NCBI GenBank assembly: GCA_041685355.1
Contig: JAWLFY010000207.1
Location: 1 to 7,464 of the forward strand
DNA length: 7,464 nt
Reading direction: 5' to 3'
Source of the DNA: JAWLFY01 sp041685355
Lineage (GTDB): Bacteria > Planctomycetota > Planctomycetia > Pirellulales > Pirellulaceae
In this document: in pieces, positions 6,161-7,464 of the stretch
How the letters are laid out: each line of letters opens with the position of its first letter
How positions within the stretch are numbered: the stretch's first letter is position 1
Made by a program: the position numbers and the translations under genes
The notes under the pieces: generated by a model
Databases searched by the model: none
Told to the model about the DNA's origin: nothing
The model's input: the letters and a program-made list of their open reading frames with translations, nothing else

Positions 6161-7264
6161 ATGTTGATTCGAACGATGACGATGGCCGCGTTGGCCTCGG
6201 CGATGCTTTGTGGGACCTCGATTGCCGCTCGGATTCCCGGCTTGAGCCCGGGCCCGGTGGAGTTGAAATCGGCCGGACCGATTTCGTTTGCCGGTTCCGG
6301 CGTGCTGCTCGTCGGCGACGCCAAAGCCGCGACCGTCTACGCGATCGACACCGAAGACGAACGGGTCGAATCCGACCGTCCCCTCCAGATCGACAACCTT
6401 TCGAAGCAGATCGCCGAAGAACTTGGCGTCGCGCCCGATGCGATCGCGATCGCCGACTTGGCGGTCAATCCCGAGACCGGAAACGCGTTCTTGTCGATCT
6501 CAGCGGGTGAATCGAACCAAGCCATGCTGGTCCGGGTGGCACAAGACGCCTCGGTATCGGTGATCGATCTGAACAAAGTCGACCACGCGAAGAAGGTGCT
6601 TCCGAATCCGCCCGAAGATCGCGTCAACCGCGAAGGCCGCCGGCCGCGCAACCCGCGCGACGAGGCGATCACCGACGTCGCCTTCTTCGACGGCAAAGTG
6701 TTGGTCTCCGGACTCTCCGCCGGTGATTCCCCCTCCAGCGTCATCGAGTTCCCGTTCCCGTTCGCCGAGAACTCGGTCGTCTCCAACGTCGAGATCTTCC
6801 ACGCCGCCCACGGACGCGTCGAAGAACCGGCGATCCGCGCGTTCGTCCCGTTCACCGTCGGCGGTGAGCCGAGCCTGTTGGCCGGGTTCACCTGCACCCC
6901 GCTCGTCAAGTTCCCGATCGACCAGCTCCGCGGCAGCAACGAGAAGGTTCGTGGAACGACCGTCGCCGAACTCGGCAACCGCAACCGGCCGCTCGACATG
7001 TTCGTCTACGAAAAGGACGGCAAACCGTACGTGCTGATGAGCAACACGGCACGAGGGATGATGAAGATCAGCACCGAGGACTTGGAGTCGAACCCCGGAC
7101 TCACCGAACGCGTCGGCGGCGGAGGAACGGCAGGCCAACCCTACGAATCGATCGAATCGCTCGCCAGTGTCACCCGGATGGACAAGCTGAGCGACACGCA
7201 AGCCGTCGTGATCATGACGGGCGACGATGGCATCCGTTCGCTGAAAGTCATCGACCTGCCTTAA
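6161..7264 (+). CDS. Exported beta-propeller-like protein of unknown function
   Basis: 367 residues. The N terminus (MLIRTMTMAALASAMLCGTSIAA) is a signal peptide, with probable cleavage after residue 22 or 23, so the protein should act in the periplasm or outside. The rest reads as about six repeated beta-strand groups: ~41-64 (GSGVLLVGDAKAATVYAID), 97-137, 168-200, 225-258, 276-308 and 329-366. Each pairs a 'value of state' strand with a 'written out' strand ending in an acidic turn. This pattern suggests a six-bladed propeller of the YVTN/SMP-30-like type. A basic patch lies at about 155-166 (VNREGRRPRNPR). No catalytic motif, haem site or membrane anchor is visible, so a binding or scaffold role is as likely as an enzymatic one. 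It is transcribed divergently from the lipoprotein gene, with 293 bases between them, and shows no overlap with a partner. The reading frame and exported nature are secure; the fold is inferred from strand pattern only. Confidence 0.8.
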   Translation: MLIRTMTMAALASAMLCGTSIAARIPGLSPGPVELKSAGPISFAGSGVLLVGDAKAATVYAIDTEDERVESDRPLQIDNLSKQIAEELGVAPDAIAIADLAVNPETGNAFLSISAGESNQAMLVRVAQDASVSVIDLNKVDHAKKVLPNPPEDRVNREGRRPRNPRDEAITDVAFFDGKVLVSGLSAGDSPSSVIEFPFPFAENSVVSNVEIFHAAHGRVEEPAIRAFVPFTVGGEPSLLAGFTCTPLVKFPIDQLRGSNEKVRGTTVAELGNRNRPLDMFVYEKDGKPYVLMSNTARGMMKISTEDLESNPGLTERVGGGGTAGQPYESIESLASVTRMDKLSDTQAVVIMTGDDGIRSLKVIDLP

Positions 7265-7367
7265 ACCGCCGCCTCCCCGTCGCGAAAGTCGTGTAGACTT
7301 CCGGCGGCCCCGAGCAAGCCGTTCAACCGTCAGCCCAAGGCGTACGAACGACCCCGCCGCAAAAACC
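7265..7367. other. Gene-free spacer after the beta-propeller gene
   Basis: No reading frame with a credible start or composition is present between the TAA at 7262-7264 and the right repeat. The only structure is the nested inverted repeat at 7266-7308. No promoter could be assigned with confidence. Confidence 0.5.
7266..7308 (+). terminator. Nested inverted repeats after the beta-propeller gene, weak terminator candidate
   Basis: GCCGCC (7268-7273) pairs GGCGGC (7303-7308). Inside the loop, AAGTC (7286-7290) pairs GACTT (7296-7300) around GTGTA. The structure starts almost at the stop codon, as a terminator would. However, no T run follows and the outer stem spans a 29-base loop, so this is only a candidate. 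Confidence 0.2.
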
Positions 7368-7455
7368 GGCTCTTCCGCGATTTTAGTGGCTTGCGGGCTG
7401 GCGTCGGCGAGGTTTTTTCAGGCATCGCTGCGATGTCCGAATGTTGAATGAAGTA
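7368..7455 (+). repeat. Right copy of ~89-bp inverted repeat
   Basis: This is the reverse complement of 164-252 with five substitutions and one missing T in the T6 tract. Its palindromic core is longer than in the left copy: CATCGC-T-GCGATG. The end TGAATGAAGTA faces outward, matching the outward TACTTCATTCA of the left copy. One plus-strand frame reads SSAILVACGLASARFF and on to a TGA at 7448-7450, with no start codon inside the element. Any gene annotated here would be a tail formed by reading into the repeat. Confidence 0.85.
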
Positions 7456-7464
7456 TGCTGATCG

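Noticed and set aside
5938..6324. Minus-strand open frame across the divergent intergenic region
   Set aside because: It runs antisense through the signal peptide of the beta-propeller gene and its binding site, has no ribosome binding site and shows no conserved motif.
7368..7450. Short protein-coding gene in the right repeat (frame SSAILVACG...)
   Set aside because: There is no start codon or binding site in frame, and the other copy shifts frame at the poly-A/T indel, so the peptide is not conserved.
7368..7455. Integron attC recombination site
   Set aside because: The right copy has ATTCAAC, which fits the RYYYAAC box on the reverse strand. The left copy has ATTCACC, and neither has a matching GTTRRRY box at the other end or a long attC-like stem.
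164..7455. Complete transposon bounded by the inverted repeats
   Set aside because: There is no transposase, no convincing target-site duplication, and the enclosed genes look like ordinary chromosomal genes with codon use similar to each other.
1..7464. CRISPR array, tRNA, rRNA or toxin-antitoxin pair
   Set aside because: No regularly spaced direct repeats, no tRNA cloverleaf or rRNA-like stretch, and no pair of small overlapping genes with typical motifs were seen on either strand.

Overview
The window is GC-rich bacterial DNA that most likely comes from a planctomycete of the Rhodopirellula/Pirellulaceae type. The main evidence is the large gene at 278-3994. Its order of parts (exported dehydrogenase-type beta-propeller, HEAT helices, beta-sandwich, C-terminal CxxCH cytochrome domain) is a hallmark of Planctomycetes and their relatives. 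The other three complete genes are poorly characterised proteins, two of them apparently exported, which also fits that phylum.

Layout. Bases 1-114 look like the tail of an upstream plus-strand gene. A short gap (115-277) holds the left copy of an ~89-bp repeat, followed by the ribosome binding site and ATG of the dehydrogenase/cytochrome gene (278-3994, +). That gene converges on a two-gene minus-strand unit with only 15 bp between stop codons, and an imperfect hairpin lies across the junction. The minus-strand unit is a small putative lipoprotein (5187-5867) followed by a divergent trypsin-like (Nal1-like) peptidase (4010-5212), whose start appears to overlap the end of the lipoprotein gene. 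A 293-bp divergent intergenic region (5868-6160) holds an 18-bp perfect GC palindrome and a leader hairpin. It is followed by a plus-strand exported beta-propeller-like protein (6161-7264). The last 200 bases contain no gene I can support, but hold the right copy of the ~89-bp repeat in inverted orientation.

How the parts work together. Gene 1, the lipoprotein and the last gene are all predicted to leave the cytoplasm, so the region looks devoted to the cell envelope or periplasm. The dehydrogenase/cytochrome protein would pass electrons from an unknown, perhaps carbohydrate-like, substrate to a c-type haem. I see no direct evidence that the other genes act with it.

The most unusual structure is the pair of inverted ~89-bp repeats (164-252 and 7368-7455, about 93% identical). 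They bracket the four genes, and both have the same end facing outward. I see no transposase between them. They may be two copies of a dispersed non-coding element or of a non-autonomous mobile element. Two in-frame tandem repeats (12-bp units in gene 1, 21-bp units in the peptidase) are signs of local repeat expansion.
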